A DNA stretch of 64,000 bases from Trichoderma breve (taxonomy: Eukaryota; Ascomycota; Sordariomycetes; Hypocreales; Hypocreaceae). The translations under genes and the position numbers were made by a program. The stretch covers positions 6,510,001 to 6,574,000 of the forward strand of contig NC_079232.1 of assembly GCF_028502605.1 (NCBI RefSeq). The letters are read 5' to 3'. A model generated the notes under the pieces. It saw nothing but the letters and a program-made list of their open reading frames with translations, had not been told where the DNA came from and did no database searches. Positions within the stretch are counted from its first letter, which is position 1, and each line of letters starts with the position of its first letter. Shown one piece after another: positions 35,561-51,462 of this stretch.

Positions 35561-36942
35561 ATGGTGTCGTTTTGGCCGTTCAAGGTGAGTTCTTGATTTT
35601 ACAATGCTTGCTTGTGCTGTTCCCCTTGGCTTCAAGCTGCTGACTGACCTGGCGCAAAACAGAGCGACGACTCCTCGCCGGCGTCCTTCGAAAAGGCGCT
35701 TTCGGCCCTCTCGAAAAAGATTACAACCACCCAGACTCGCCTGGAATGGACTCGCCTGCGGTCTCGCAAGATTAAGGTGCTGGGAACCCTCTACACCTCC
35801 TTCGCCTACCTCGTCAGCGTCATTGTCCTTCTCCTAGTTGTGGGATATCCCAATCTAGGGCCCTGGGAATGGACCGGCATGGCTGGCGGGCCTGTCTTGT
35901 GAGTTTGTCCCTTGCCTTTGCCGAGACTTTACATGAAAAAGCGCATTGCATGTTATGCGCATATACACACGCAACGAGTATTCGCAGATTGCTTCTCCCC
36001 CTCCCCCCTCTGTCTCCTACCCCTGGCTGACGATTCAACCGTTGTTTGTCGTCACACAGCATCTATACAACGCGCGTCGTCATCACGAGCTACTACAACT
36101 TCCGCATCGAGAGCCTTGAGGCCAAGCTCAAGGCGCTGCAAGAAGAGCGCGGCAAGACAATCCAGAAGCTCAAGGATGCGACAAAATACGACTCCACCAT
36201 GGAGCTGATCGAGAAATACGGCGGCCCCGACGGCAGACCACGAAGCAGGCAGCAGGAGGCCCCCGAGGAGCCGTCTGATGCGAAAAAGACGCAGCAGCAG
36301 GGATCTTGGACTATGCCGGAACGCATTCACATCTCCCCGCCCCCGACAGCCAACATTCCCCGACGAGAATTCTCGCCCGCCTCGCTTGCTCCCAGCAGCC
36401 GACCCGTCACGCCCCTCGCCCAGAGCGTCGCATCTTTCGATACCTCGGCTGAATTCGCGCCCAATGCCTATGGCAATGCTCTTCCTCCTCCTCGACCCCA
36501 ATCGGCACAGAGCCAGTTGTACAGCATCCCGCCACCACAGCCCCCCTCCGAGCCTCATTGGTATGATCGCATCTTCGACGTCCTCCTGGGCGAAGACGAA
36601 ACCGCCGCCAAGAACCGCATCGTGCTCATCTGTCGTACGTGCCGCGTTGTGAATGGGCAGGCCCCCCCCGGCACCAAGAGTCTGGGCGAGCTGGGCATGT
36701 GGAAATGCATGGCTTGCGGGACGCCCAACGGCGAAATGGATGAAGGGAAGCGCATCGTAAGAGAAGTCCTCAAATCACACGAGAAAGACAAGGATGCGAG
36801 CTCGAGCAAAGAGCCAACAACGCCGGAGACTGACGATGGTGACCTTCAAGCCGAGGACGCAAGCCGGGAAGACGAGCCCTCGAAGGCCGACGGGCCAGCT
36901 GCTGCAGTCAAGGCCAGGAGATCAGCGAGAAGTAAGAAGTAA
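35561..36942 (+). CDS. LNP1: Lunapark family ER-junction protein
   Basis: Three exons (35561-35584, 35663-35898, 36060-36942) encode 380 residues. The short first exon is MVSFWPFK. A hydrophobic segment at about 48-70 (YTSFAYLVSVIVLLLVVGYP) and a second at about 76-95 form the membrane hairpin, flanked by coiled coils. The second coil is RIESLEAKLKALQEERGKTI. A Pro/Ser-rich linker leads to the diagnostic zinc ribbon with Cys278, Cys281, Cys303 and Cys306 (LICRTC ... WKCMACG). The tail is acidic and ends in a basic RRSARSKK. Lunapark proteins stabilise three-way junctions of the tubular endoplasmic reticulum. Domain order and length agree with the family. Confidence 0.95.
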
Positions 36943-38172
36943 GTGGCTGCGGATGACTCTGCAACGGGGTAGGCGTATCGGTTTTTTGCAGGCTACAAGA
37001 AAGGCCTAGGTTCTTGGGGAATTTAGGAGGGGGTTTTTCATGGGCAGGGTGATGGAAAAAGAAGAAAAATAAAAAGAAAAAAGAAGAATCAAAACAACAA
37101 GAAGAAACTCAATGGGACAAGGGGGAAAAGAGAGAAAAGGAGAAAAAGAAGAGAAAACAAGGGCTCGGAGGAAGGCGTACTGTTTGCTTGCAGTGATATC
37201 TCCCCGCATGGTTTTTTGCTTTTTGCTTTTTGCTTTTATTGCTTTTATTGCTGGTCCTTTTGTCTTTTACCCTTTTTTTCTTCCCTCTTTTCATACGACT
37301 GCTTCTCGCAGCTTTCCTTTGTAACCGGAGTCATTTTCTTGATTTTTTTCTATCTTTCTTCTATTTCTGCTTTTAAAGCATTTTTTAACCTTGACACCTT
37401 CAAGGTTACCCTTGGGTATTAAATAGGTTGCCTCTGCCTACCTATCTTTTACCTATAGCTCCTTTACCTTGCTATCGTCATCCCCTCAATACCTAACTAC
37501 CTTACCTTACTTTTGATTGTCTGGCGGATGTGGGCATGGAAAGATATACGTGCTTGATATAACCGTACAGGAAGGGAGACGAGAGAGAAAAGGACTAGAG
37601 TGCTAGGGTGAGAAAGATGAAGGTGGGAAAAGAAGCTGAGAATTGAAATCCCCAAGACATGTATCAATCACATGTATCTAACAGATCAGATCATTGCTTT
37701 GTTTGTTTGTTTGTCTGTTTAGCGATTCCGCCCTTCATTGGATGGTACGTTCAGTCGGTCGCAAGAGCGCATCATGGCCGGATAGAAAGGACAGAATAAA
37801 GAGGTCCTTAGCACACGACTTGTTTGAAATAGGCATGATGAAAAGACATCTTTACATTGCAAGTCTATCTATCGCCGTCCATTCCATCATGCCAAAATTG
37901 TAGTGGCCAGCTCTCCGTCCAACACTTTTTTTTTTTTTTTTTTTGTAATTTTCGTTTTGTCTCTCCCCCTTCTCGCTTGTTTGTTTCGTAAGGGAATCAT
38001 TTTTCATATCTACCTTGACTTTGAAAGGCTATCCTGGGCATCCTTCGACTATGCCCGGGCACCGAAATCTTCTACCATCCATCTCATTAGTTGGCGGCGT
38101 AGTATGGTCCAAAAATACATTGCGCGACATGGCTTGATCCATGGCTCCTGCCCGTCTATATAGAGCTCCAGT
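36943..38172. other. Convergent intergenic region, lunapark and kinase 3' ends
   Basis: 1.2 kb between convergent genes. It contains purine-rich sequence (37030-37170), short TTTTTGC-type repeats at about 37208-37255 and a 19-base T run near 37926-37944. No gene is seen. Confidence 0.55.
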
Positions 38173-42266
<4,094 letters not shown>

Positions 42267-42494
42267 TTACTCGTGCATGTCCGTGTTGTCCTGCGACTTG
42301 GACGCCTTGCCTGTTCCTATTCCTGATGCCGCATCTGCGTCTGCAGGTCGCTGCGATGGTGGCCCCTCCATGGTGATGATGGGCTTGAGGCCGTCTTTCT
42401 TGCGCTTCTTGATGCTGATGCCGGAGCCGCTGGAACTGGGGGGAGCTGGGGCCTCTTTCTGGGGGTTGGCGGCATCCACGTCGCTGCCGCTCAT
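42267..42494 (-). CDS. Small ORF, possible alternative first exon of the SRPK gene
   Basis: An ATG at 42494 opens a 75-residue frame starting MSGSDVDAANPQKEAPAP, with a Ser/Gly-rich part and a basic KKRKKDGLKP that resembles a nuclear localisation signal. The terminal TAA is formed inside a perfect GTAAGT donor (CAC GA|GTAAGT), so the frame may continue by splicing. Joining 42271 to 39943 keeps frame and adds ETRQLPSAT before the kinase start. A 2.3-kb intron would be unusually long for this genome, so it may instead be an independent small ORF or part of the leader. I do not recognise the peptide. Confidence 0.3.
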   Translation of the reverse strand: MSGSDVDAANPQKEAPAPPSSSGSGISIKKRKKDGLKPIITMEGPPSQRPADADAASGIGTGKASKSQDNTDMHE

Positions 42495-45400
42495 AGCTGC
42501 AGACGGCGTCGTTGCTGCAAAAGCAAAGAGGAAGCGCAAGCAAAAGCAAAAGCGAGGTGGTGAGACGGAGGGGAAGATGGACGAGATGGGAAGAGCAAGG
42601 ATTGGATTGGCCTGAAGGCGAGGCTGAGTTGGGTATCGATAGGATGGTAGCAGTCAGTCGCAGTGTGGCAGGAGTGGTGCGCGTGGTTGCTGCTACGGGC
42701 CGGGCTATCGTGCCTTATGCAGGTAATAGCAGGCGCGTGTGATTTCTTATTTTTCTTGTTTTTCCCCCCGTAATATGGATTAAAAAGCCTCTCTATGTAA
42801 GAGTTGGGGGAATCGCTACGATAGTTGCTGCAGCTGATGACGTTCTTCCCATCGTATTCGTCTTGTTCCTGCATTTACTAGTGCGATGGAAAAAATTTCA
42901 AATTAAATTTGAAGCATTTAAAAATGGAAAATAAAATAGAAAGAAAAAGTAGAAGAAAAAGCCTCGATAATTGATGTGCTTGCAGAAGAGGAGTAGAAGG
43001 CGATGCAATGCTACAGCGTCACCGTACTAACCACGAAGAAGGCACATACTAGGAAGCAACGACGCCTTGATCGACTCTGACTGCAACCGGGGGGGGTTTC
43101 ATAGCGACAAGTTACACTTGCACGATCAGAGAATCACTGCGCTGTGATGGACGGAATCAAATGAGCGCATACGCATACACAGGTCTCTTGCGAACGGGAA
43201 AAGATTGAAACCAACCTTCTGGCCTCGCTCAGCACCTGGACAGCTCACGGCGGCTATGCGCAAATCCTTCGGTGACGAGCAGCTGCTAGTATGAAAAATG
43301 CATCGGCTCACGAATGGAATGTCTCCTGTTATAAGACGACAGTGTCAGCTGAGATCGACCCACGAATGGCCGTCGAGGTAGCGGTATGGCTTGGAATTTA
43401 CTCGCCGTAGGGCTGCTGCGCAGTTAACTGATTACTGCAAGAAAAATAGCAGGTCTGTTGATCACTGGCTCAGCTTGACGCTAGAGCACTATTACCCGCA
43501 TACGAAGTGTGATGCTGGCCAAATATCGACATGCGTTGTCATCGTTGAATTCGAGGCCAATTTCGAGCAAGACAGGGCAAGTATCACTAAACAGTGACAC
43601 AACAGTCGTTGGAAAATGCTAACAAAGGTGCCTAGGCATGTGAAAAATCCTCGACTCAGGCTCGCCTTGTTTGATAAAACCGTCATCGGGTGCTAGGACC
43701 GGACCGGACCGACATTGGTAACGAACCGGTTGGCGGCGAAGAAGAAACAAAGCATTGGTAAAAAATGAAAGTCAATTCCCGTCCAGCAACCTCTACACCA
43801 AAAGATCGAGATGTGGTTTCTAAGAGAGGCAGAGAAATGGCAGAGCAAAGCACGACAACTTGGACAAGGGCGGGTCAAACCAGCGAATCTTGTGACGCCG
43901 CTCTCGGCACTAATTTCGACACATGCACGCCATTCTCGTGCAGATAAAGATCGACTGAGCATCTGTGACGCAACTGAAGCGAAGCAGAGGCCAGCTCCAA
44001 CTCCACTCATGGTCTTTTTCTCTCTTCTTCTTCTTTTCCCTTTCCGCGCCTCTTGTTTTGATTTCGGTCCAGCCGCTCGATGCGGATCCGCGGGACTCCA
44101 CATCCTTCGCACTTTGTGCCTGGCCCCCATGAACGAATCTATTTGTCCAGCGTGGAGCATCTCGAATACGGTATCCCGAGGTTAATTGCCTGGATCTTCT
44201 GCCAACGAGAGGGGCATTATTCGGAATCCTCCCGTTACCATCACATGATGGGGTTTAGAATCTCTGATTTCCCCGTCAAGACTAGGACAAACCAGGACTG
44301 CATAGCGAGATTTTCTCCGTCGACGATGCAGACATAGTTGATGCCGGAAGTCGTCTTCATACTGCCTTGAAACCTGCCGAATCACAAGCGAGAGTTTTCT
44401 TACTCGCAGCCTTCTCCTATAGGTCTCTCCCCTATCTATATCCCTATATTCCGGAGGCATAATGTCTACGGATATAGCCATCCAACAAGCATTAAACTGT
44501 TGCCACCAGCACGTGGGCTACCTTTAGCTGTAACATGCATGCCCTTGTACGGAGCTCGGGATGCAACATGCCTGATGCCAGACCACTGGGCTGATGCTTC
44601 GGAAAATTGCCCAAGGTCACTGCAATTACTCATACTAAGCAGTAGAGAGGTAGTACTGTCAGTGGGCCAAGCAAGCAGCTGATGGGTCTCAAAAGGGGAA
44701 ATATTATAGGCACCGGGAGTGTGCTCCGTACTTCCAACGCCACATGAAAGAGCGCAATCTTGACACTCGCCGTAAGCGTACTCTCACACACCGTATCTTA
44801 TGCACTCGGCGGCTCACCCGCCATCCCGTTGATCCTTTCCATGGAAGGCATTCAGGAGTTGGTCGTCTTCCAGGCATTGCCAGCGCAGTCCGCCGCCCGT
44901 ACGCGCACGGTTGTATCATCGAGGAATGCGAGGCTACTGCTAGTGCGAGAGAGAATCCGAGAGCGGGAGAAGAGGAACGGATTACGGACCTCCGTACTCC
45001 CGTAATGCTAATGCTAGGGAGGACCGATGTAGAACTAATCTTTGCTAGTACGTTGATATACATATCACCCGCCAAAAATGCGGCCCGCGATGCCAAACCA
45101 ACCGCTCCAGGTAGAGTACGGCCGCTGCCAAATCCTTCCCGTCGGACTTTTGATAGGGCTGCGGTTTCTATTCCTGAACACCACGAGTGCTAATACTAAA
45201 TGTAGCTAATCTCCCTACTAAGATACGGGACGCCTTGGACGAGTTGTAATACGGGGTAAGGCAAACCCGGAGAAACCCTGAACTCGGTCCCTCAGCAAAG
45301 TTTCGGTTGATGAAGCCATTGACAACGACAAAAGGGTCACTCTATGCTATCTTTGCCGAGCCTGATTGGCCGCCGTGCAACATCGAAACCCCAGTTCCCG

Positions 45401-46276
45401 GTTCTCGGCAGATGACACTGCAGCCGCAACAAATAGCCGTCTGGATATAAGAGTTTTCTGGTTGTGGCGTGTTGCTGTATCCCCATTTTTGTCGTTCGAT
45501 GAGGCCCCGGGCTAAGTCCCAATCTGCAAAGACCCTGACGCAATGGGCTGGTTCGAGTGACAGATCCCGGCAGAGCAGCTCGCGTGCTTTTCCGCCCCCC
45601 GTCCACTTTTCCCTCGACTCCGAGAAGCAACTGGGCGCCGAAGCGGCTGCAATTCTAGAACACACCTGAAATTGGTGCGAGTCCCGGGACCCTCCCCTGT
45701 CCGGAATCATACGATTCGCTTAAACCTCTTGTCAACGCGAGATTTGTCCCAAAACGCGGTGACGTTTGTGACAGGTTGGAGATTGGAAATTTTTTCTCTT
45801 TGGCTTTGTTTTCTCCTCATGATCCAATTTTTTTTTTTCTTCAGCCCTTGAGACCGCCAGGATTTGGCGTTGTCAAGCGGCACGCATGCGGCCCAGCCGG
45901 GTTCTTACGGGAATTGGACCATCATCCCATGGACTCTATGCCCCCAACAATCAGGGTGCTCTTGTCTTTCATTAATAAACTCCATGGACCGCCCCAGAAT
46001 CTTCAAGCTTCTTCTCCGCATAGCCTTGATTGCTGCTGTTTTTTTCACGAAACTACTTGTTACTTTACCTTTTTCCAAGTTTTCTTTCTCTGTACTTGTA
46101 AAACTTTGATACCCTTTGATAGCTTTGAGTCTCGGTTACTCCGTACCCAAGTTTGATATATACGTATACACCCATATATACACACCCTTGTGTATACATA
46201 CAGATATACATATATATATCAACTTGCTTGTCAATTTGTTCTTTCAGCGGCCAAAACATTTCTCAACACATTCACC
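42495..46276. other. 3.8-kb intergenic region upstream of flavohemoglobin
   Basis: No ORF with a recognisable domain. TACTCCGTA occurs at 46137-46145, about 130 bp before the flavohemoglobin start. It is followed by an A/T-rich TATACA/CATATA tract (46150-46225) that is probably in the leader. Overlapping ORFs at 43690-45190 lack support. Confidence 0.5.
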
Positions 46277-47596
46277 ATGGCCTTGACTCCGCAACAAGTC
46301 AAGCTGGTCAGAGACACCATTCCGGCTCTGACCGAGCAAGGAGAGGTCATCACAACCCTCTTCTACCGGAATATGCTCACAGCTCACCCGGAGCTCCATG
46401 ACTACTTCAATACGGTCAATCAGGCCAACGGCCGTCAACCGCGTGCTTTGACGGCCATCATCCTCAGCTTCGCCAACAACATCAACCACATCACCGAGTT
46501 AATCCCCAAGATGGAACGAATGTGCCAGAAGCACTGCTCTCTCGGCATATTGCCTGAGCACTACGACATTGTGGCCAAGTATCTCATTGCCGCTTTTGGA
46601 GAGGTCCTTGGACCAGCCATGACTCCCCAAGTCCAGATTGCTTGGAGCAAGGCTTACTGGCTGCTTGCAAAGATGCTCATCGGCCGAGAGGCCCAGCTGT
46701 ATCATGATTGGCAGCATTGGCAGGGTTGGAGGAAGTTTCGCATTGAACAAAAAGTGGAGGAGTCGGATGACATTTACTCGTTCTATCTTGTCCCCGAGGA
46801 CGGCAAGCAGCTGCCGAGCTTCATGCCGGGCCAGTATGTCTCGGTGCGCGTTCAGCTACCGAACAATGGATATCTGCAATTACGGCAATATTCGCTCTCT
46901 GAGAAGCCCAAGCCGGATTATTATCGCATCACGGTCAAGCGTGATCGAGGATCGCAGATGACACGACACCCGAGTTACCTGTCAAACGAGTTTGGCACCA
47001 ACCCCGGTGTCGTCTCCAACATGCTCATTGATCAAAAGAACGTCGGGGACCTTCTGGAACTCACTCACCCGGCGGGAGAGTTCTTCCTCGACACGTACAA
47101 CACCTCCAACTCCCCTCTGGTGCTGATTTCTGCTGGAGTTGGTGTCACCCCCATGGTGGCCATCCTCAACTCTGTGATTGAGAAGCAGCCCAACAGGCCA
47201 GTGTCGTGGGTGCAAGGTGCGCGAGACTCGATCCCGTTCTACCTCCACGTCCGAAAGATCGCCCGCGACAAGCCTCACATCAAGACCAACATCTTCAAGA
47301 CGCGCCTTGCGGAATCTGATCTGGCGGGCGTCACCTATGATCACGACGCACGGGTGGACCTTGACAAGGTGCACGCGCAGGACTTGTGGTTGAATAATTC
47401 ATCCACCGAGTACTTTATCTGCGGGCCGGAGCAGTTTATGATGGAGATGGCTAGGCGCTTGAGGGAGTTTGGCGTGCACGGCGATAGGATCAAGCTTGAG
47501 CTTTTTAGCACGGGCGATACTGAGTTCCAGGTTGATGCGCTGAGCATTGCGTCTGGACGATCTCAGGCGGCGACATCTTGCAGCAGCAGCAATTAA
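46277..47596 (+). CDS. Flavohemoglobin, nitric oxide dioxygenase
   Basis: A single exon encodes 439 residues. The globin domain (about 1-140) has the B10 Tyr30, the E7-region Gln54 and the proximal His86 in CQKHCSLG. The FAD domain has RQYSLS (about 215) preceded by MPGQYVSVRV. The NAD(P)H domain has ISAGVGVTPM and a C-terminal YFICGPEQFM. This three-domain order is the Hmp/Yhb1 architecture, which converts nitric oxide plus oxygen to nitrate using NAD(P)H. No targeting peptide is evident from the ATG at 46277, so the cytosolic form is likely. The frame is open upstream to a GTG at 46190 but lacks another ATG. Fungi often carry paralogues induced by nitrosative stress. Confidence 0.96.
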   Translation: MALTPQQVKLVRDTIPALTEQGEVITTLFYRNMLTAHPELHDYFNTVNQANGRQPRALTAIILSFANNINHITELIPKMERMCQKHCSLGILPEHYDIVAKYLIAAFGEVLGPAMTPQVQIAWSKAYWLLAKMLIGREAQLYHDWQHWQGWRKFRIEQKVEESDDIYSFYLVPEDGKQLPSFMPGQYVSVRVQLPNNGYLQLRQYSLSEKPKPDYYRITVKRDRGSQMTRHPSYLSNEFGTNPGVVSNMLIDQKNVGDLLELTHPAGEFFLDTYNTSNSPLVLISAGVGVTPMVAILNSVIEKQPNRPVSWVQGARDSIPFYLHVRKIARDKPHIKTNIFKTRLAESDLAGVTYDHDARVDLDKVHAQDLWLNNSSTEYFICGPEQFMMEMARRLREFGVHGDRIKLELFSTGDTEFQVDALSIASGRSQAATSCSSSN

Positions 47597-48219
47597 ATGG
47601 ATCACGCTGCCTACCAATGGGTATAGGAATATCTCTGTATGCATATACACGAGACTGCAGGAACAAAAACAGCCACAAACGGACACACACCACACATGTA
47701 CGAAATTAATAGGACAGTACGGAAGGGACGGGGAGAGGGACGGGGAGTCAAGGTCATGAAGTATAGAGGTAGAACCGGGCAAAATCGCAGGATTGGAAAG
47801 GGCATATACTGGGCAGTATACGACATGTTGACGAAACATCAATTACTACAAAAAGAGGCGGGATCAATAAAGAGAAAAGGGGAAACTGTTATTTTGGCAT
47901 AAGTCAGCAGTGGCTTGCGGGACAGATGGCGTTGCGATGTTCTTTTCTTTCTTTTGCTTTGCTTTATTTTCTATCAAAGAGATTGAGAATTGTACCGTAC
48001 CTCATATTTGTTGGAGGGATTCATAGCAGTGATGTGATTCATGGCATTCTGGATATTTTGAGCAGCTTTAATGACGAATGGATAATAAATATGTTCAAGT
48101 ATAACAATCAAGTCCAAATGTGAAATCACAACATCACTACTAAAGGAGTTTGACATTCTTATACATACCTACAGACGTATCGCCAAACATTATCCATTAA
48201 CCTTCATCTAAACAACACT
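47597..48219. other. Convergent intergenic region
   Basis: About 620 bp between the flavohemoglobin and epoxide hydrolase 3' ends. Only short chance ORFs; A/T-rich toward 48000-48200, as expected for 3' untranslated regions. Confidence 0.55.
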
Positions 48220-49302
48220 TCACGGCTGCTTTGCAAACCGGTGGCTCCAGAACCCAGGCCACCAGTCCTTGACCTCCTCAACCAACCACCTCGCAATCGC
48301 CGCACTCACGTCCTCGGGCTTCTCAACCGCAAGGTGATGACCCGCATCGACGATTGTCTCCGTCAGCTTCTCGCACTTTCTCCTCTGGTAGATGGTAGCT
48401 CCCGAGTTGCGCGCACAGTCGCTGACGCTATCCCATCTTGCGTGGACGAAGAGCACCGGCATGAAGAGCTTGCCGTCGTGCTTGCTGTGGGCGAGATTAT
48501 ACTCTTCGTTGGCTTTGTGGTTCATGTAGTAGCATCCGGCGGAGCCGAAACCGGTCTTTTCCATGGCGGCTACGAATTCCTGAAAGACGTCGAGCTTCAT
48601 GATGATTTCTTCATCCTTGACGGTTGATGGCGGAGGGGGGCTATCGATGCCGCCGAACCAGCCGCCTTGCTTGAGGACGTTTGCTCTGGGAGAGGGTGTG
48701 TCTTCGGGAAGCCACTCTGGCTTTCGGAAGAGATATCGTAGCATGGTATACGGGTTCTTGTTTTGAAAGGCAATCGCCTTGTCAAAGGACTGCTCATAAA
48801 ACGCCATGTAGCTGAGCTGGCCGTATGGGTACTCCTTCTCGGGATAAACGTGGCGATCAATGGCGGCCAACAGCCCGGCCCACCCGCGCTCCAGGACTCC
48901 GTACGGGATGGCGAGCCCGGCGACGGCCCGAACGACCTCGGGCCGGGTGTTTGCGATGGTGTACACCGTGGCGCAGCCCCAGTCGTGTCCTATCCAGATG
49001 GCTTGGTCTCTGCCTGTGTCGTGAAGCACGGCGAGGACGCCCTCGACGACTTTTTCCTGAGAGTAGTCTGTCGGAACGCTGGTGGTTGTTGATCTGCCGT
49101 AACCTGGCATATCGGGGGCGACTACTCGAAACCCGAGGCTTGCGAAAGCTTGGAGCTGGGGATGCCAGGTTTTGGCGATGCCGGGCCAGCCGTGGACGAA
49201 GATGATGAGAGGGCCTTGCCGAGGGCCGGCGGCGAGGTAGAAGATGGACTTGGCCTCATCGCCGTAGGTGACGGAGTGTTCCTCGTACGGAATGGTTGAC
49301 AT
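48220..49302 (-). CDS. Alpha/beta-hydrolase, epoxide hydrolase type
   Basis: A single exon encodes 360 residues. The oxyanion motif is HGWPG (37-41), the strand PDMPGYGRS follows, and the nucleophile elbow GHDWG has Asp107. Aspartate as nucleophile and HGWP are typical of epoxide hydrolases and haloalkane dehalogenases. The acid is probably the Asp in VHARWDSV and the catalytic His is in AGHHLAVEKP near residue 330. The cap domain between them contains tyrosines (for example QLSYMAFYEQ) that could activate the epoxide. The likely reaction is hydrolysis of an epoxide to a vicinal diol. No signal peptide is seen. It might serve detoxification or secondary metabolism; the substrate is unknown. 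Confidence 0.9.
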   Translation of the reverse strand: MSTIPYEEHSVTYGDEAKSIFYLAAGPRQGPLIIFVHGWPGIAKTWHPQLQAFASLGFRVVAPDMPGYGRSTTTSVPTDYSQEKVVEGVLAVLHDTGRDQAIWIGHDWGCATVYTIANTRPEVVRAVAGLAIPYGVLERGWAGLLAAIDRHVYPEKEYPYGQLSYMAFYEQSFDKAIAFQNKNPYTMLRYLFRKPEWLPEDTPSPRANVLKQGGWFGGIDSPPPPSTVKDEEIIMKLDVFQEFVAAMEKTGFGSAGCYYMNHKANEEYNLAHSKHDGKLFMPVLFVHARWDSVSDCARNSGATIYQRRKCEKLTETIVDAGHHLAVEKPEDVSAAIARWLVEEVKDWWPGFWSHRFAKQP

Positions 49303-51462
49303 GTTGTTCTTGAAGCTTCTTTTTCAGCCTGTCTCTTTGTGGGGTCTTGTATTTTCGTTGCTTGGTGTTTTCGAGGTTGACTCTGTTTGGTTCTGGTTAA
49401 TGGGTGACTGGTGTGAACTTTATATCAAACCGGCTCACCTGCATCTTATATGTGCCATTTTCAACTCTGAGTATTACACTCGGCATCAGCTTCCGTTCCC
49501 GAGGCACCTATTCCGAGGTGTTACCTCATTGTGTTGCCAAGCTGTGCGCGAAGGGTAGTATTCCATGGTAAATATACGACCTGCAAGAGCTGGAGTTGAT
49601 GGCAATCGACAAGTCGATTACGGTTGCACCGAGAGTACAACGCGATGATTAATCACAAAATGTGATTTTTAATCACCCAGACGGGTAAATCTTCAAATTA
49701 TACCTTTGTAACTTTGAGTCATGATAGTTTTGAGGATGGAGAGAAGACGTCGAGATGGGGAAGCGGAAGCATTCGGTTAGACAGTGCGTTGGCATGTACA
49801 TAGCCAAGTTGTTGCCGTCTTGAGATGCTTGTGAGATTGATCACAACGCTACTCGGCTGCCCAATCTTTGAGCTATACCTTTTCAGCTTGAGTCATGATA
49901 ATTTGGAGATGGAGAGAAGCCATCGCGATGGAGTAATGGAAGCAGCGTTCGTTTAAACAGTGAGTTGGTAGCCACGTTGTCGCCGTTTTGGCATCAACTG
50001 TTCGGTGGCAACGCCACCCGTCTGTCCAACCATCGCTTTCTACCATTGACAGCTTCAATCCCAAACTCATCCCAATTCAATTCTTTAAATAGTAATCGCG
50101 CTTCCGGGTAGCTAGCACTGGCGATGCTGCGGCCGCGGGATCTCGCCAGTGTTACGCGGGATCGTCGCCCGCTGCAGATCCAAACGAACCTGCAGGACAA
50201 GTTGAAGAAACGGACTCTGCCGCTTAGCTTCGCTAACGAGCAAAGAGGAGCTTGGGCTGGGTGACAAGCATAATCAACCATAATCAACTGACCGCTTTAG
50301 CTCCGTCGTTAGCGATGCTTCATAGCCCTGTCAGCGACGCCAAAGGAGCCAGGCCAGCCACCGGCTCAAGTTTCTTGCGTGTGTATCCACCGCGAATAGT
50401 TTCATGGGCATGGGGGCGGTTCGTGACGCCTCGCAAGCGCCGTGGTCAGCACCTTGAGCGAATCTTCAGGGTCTCGAATGCGTGCTCTGTGTGTGTTGTA
50501 ACTCCGTATGGCGCGTAGGTTTTGTGGCATATCAGTGACTTGCGCACGTTTTTGATAGGGGGCGTCCCGAGATAAGGACCATTTAGCTTGAGAGGGCGTA
50601 GAAGCTAGAGGGAATTCGCAATGAATAGAGAAGAATAGCTCGCTAAGTTGTTAGCTGGTTGGCTAGTAGCGTTGATGGCTTGGGATGCCGCGATCAAGAT
50701 CTGACCAACAGTCAGTCTCATTTCGTTGATTCCCAGTGTTTTGTTTCTCTCACCTTTGCTCTGGTTTCCATTGCTTTCTCTCTGAACTGCGTCTAGCCAT
50801 GTGTTGCTAGCAAGCAGATTCACGGAGCTTCGGCCCTCTTCTCTCTCTCCCCCTTTTCCCTGCTCCTCTCCAAAAACAGGCCAGTCTCTGGGCCATCATG
50901 CTTCTCCCCCCTACCTTGCACACTCCCAGGAATGGCGATTTTGGCTCTCAATCCAACGCAACGGACAATTCGAGCCAAACGGCGTATTACCCCGCGTCTT
51001 CCCGTGCTGCTTGTGGCTCCTTGGCTCCTTGGCTTCTGACCAGGTTTGATTTGCTCATCTAGAAAGCTTCCATATCCATATCCATGCCTGGCCTGAGCAT
51101 TGGCTGTTTCTCCTCCAGCAATCGCAGAACCCCCGGTTACTCGAACTAGGGCCGATTTTCCTCAATTCACATCCCGGCAACGTTTCTTCTTTCTTCTTCT
51201 TTCGGATATCGCCGTGTTCATTTTCACGACGTTTTCTCTTCTCTTCCTTTTCTTTTGACATTTTTGCATTACGAGCGATACTGCCATTTTATTTTTTATT
51301 TTTATGAATTACTTTTTTTGCTTGGCCATGTCTCTGTGATTGATTTTTTTTAATTCACGATTTCGTTTTTGTACCTTTTTTTGATACAGTTTTCTCGGGG
51401 AAACCGGTTTGCATGGAGAGTCGGTAAAAGAAAAGGGTGTTCTTTCGCAACCACTTTCCTGA
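49303..51462. other. Divergent intergenic region, epoxide hydrolase and Zn2Cys6 regulator
   Basis: 2.2 kb with no supported gene. It holds two promoters pointing outward, a hairpin-forming AATCACA/TGTGATT inverted repeat at 49651-49667, and an imperfect direct repeat with a 175-bp period (listed separately). The right part (50820-51290) is T/C-rich leader-like sequence. Confidence 0.5.
49688..49995. repeat. Imperfect direct repeat, two ~134-bp copies, 175-bp period
   Basis: Copies at about 49688-49821 and 49863-49995 share GAGTCATGAT, GGATGGAGAGAAG or a close variant, CAGTG(C/A)GTTGG and GTTG(T/C)CGCCG(T)CTT-like blocks in the same order, with several mismatches and small indels. The copies do not encode a common peptide. 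Probably a local tandem duplication in a promoter region. Confidence 0.7.
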
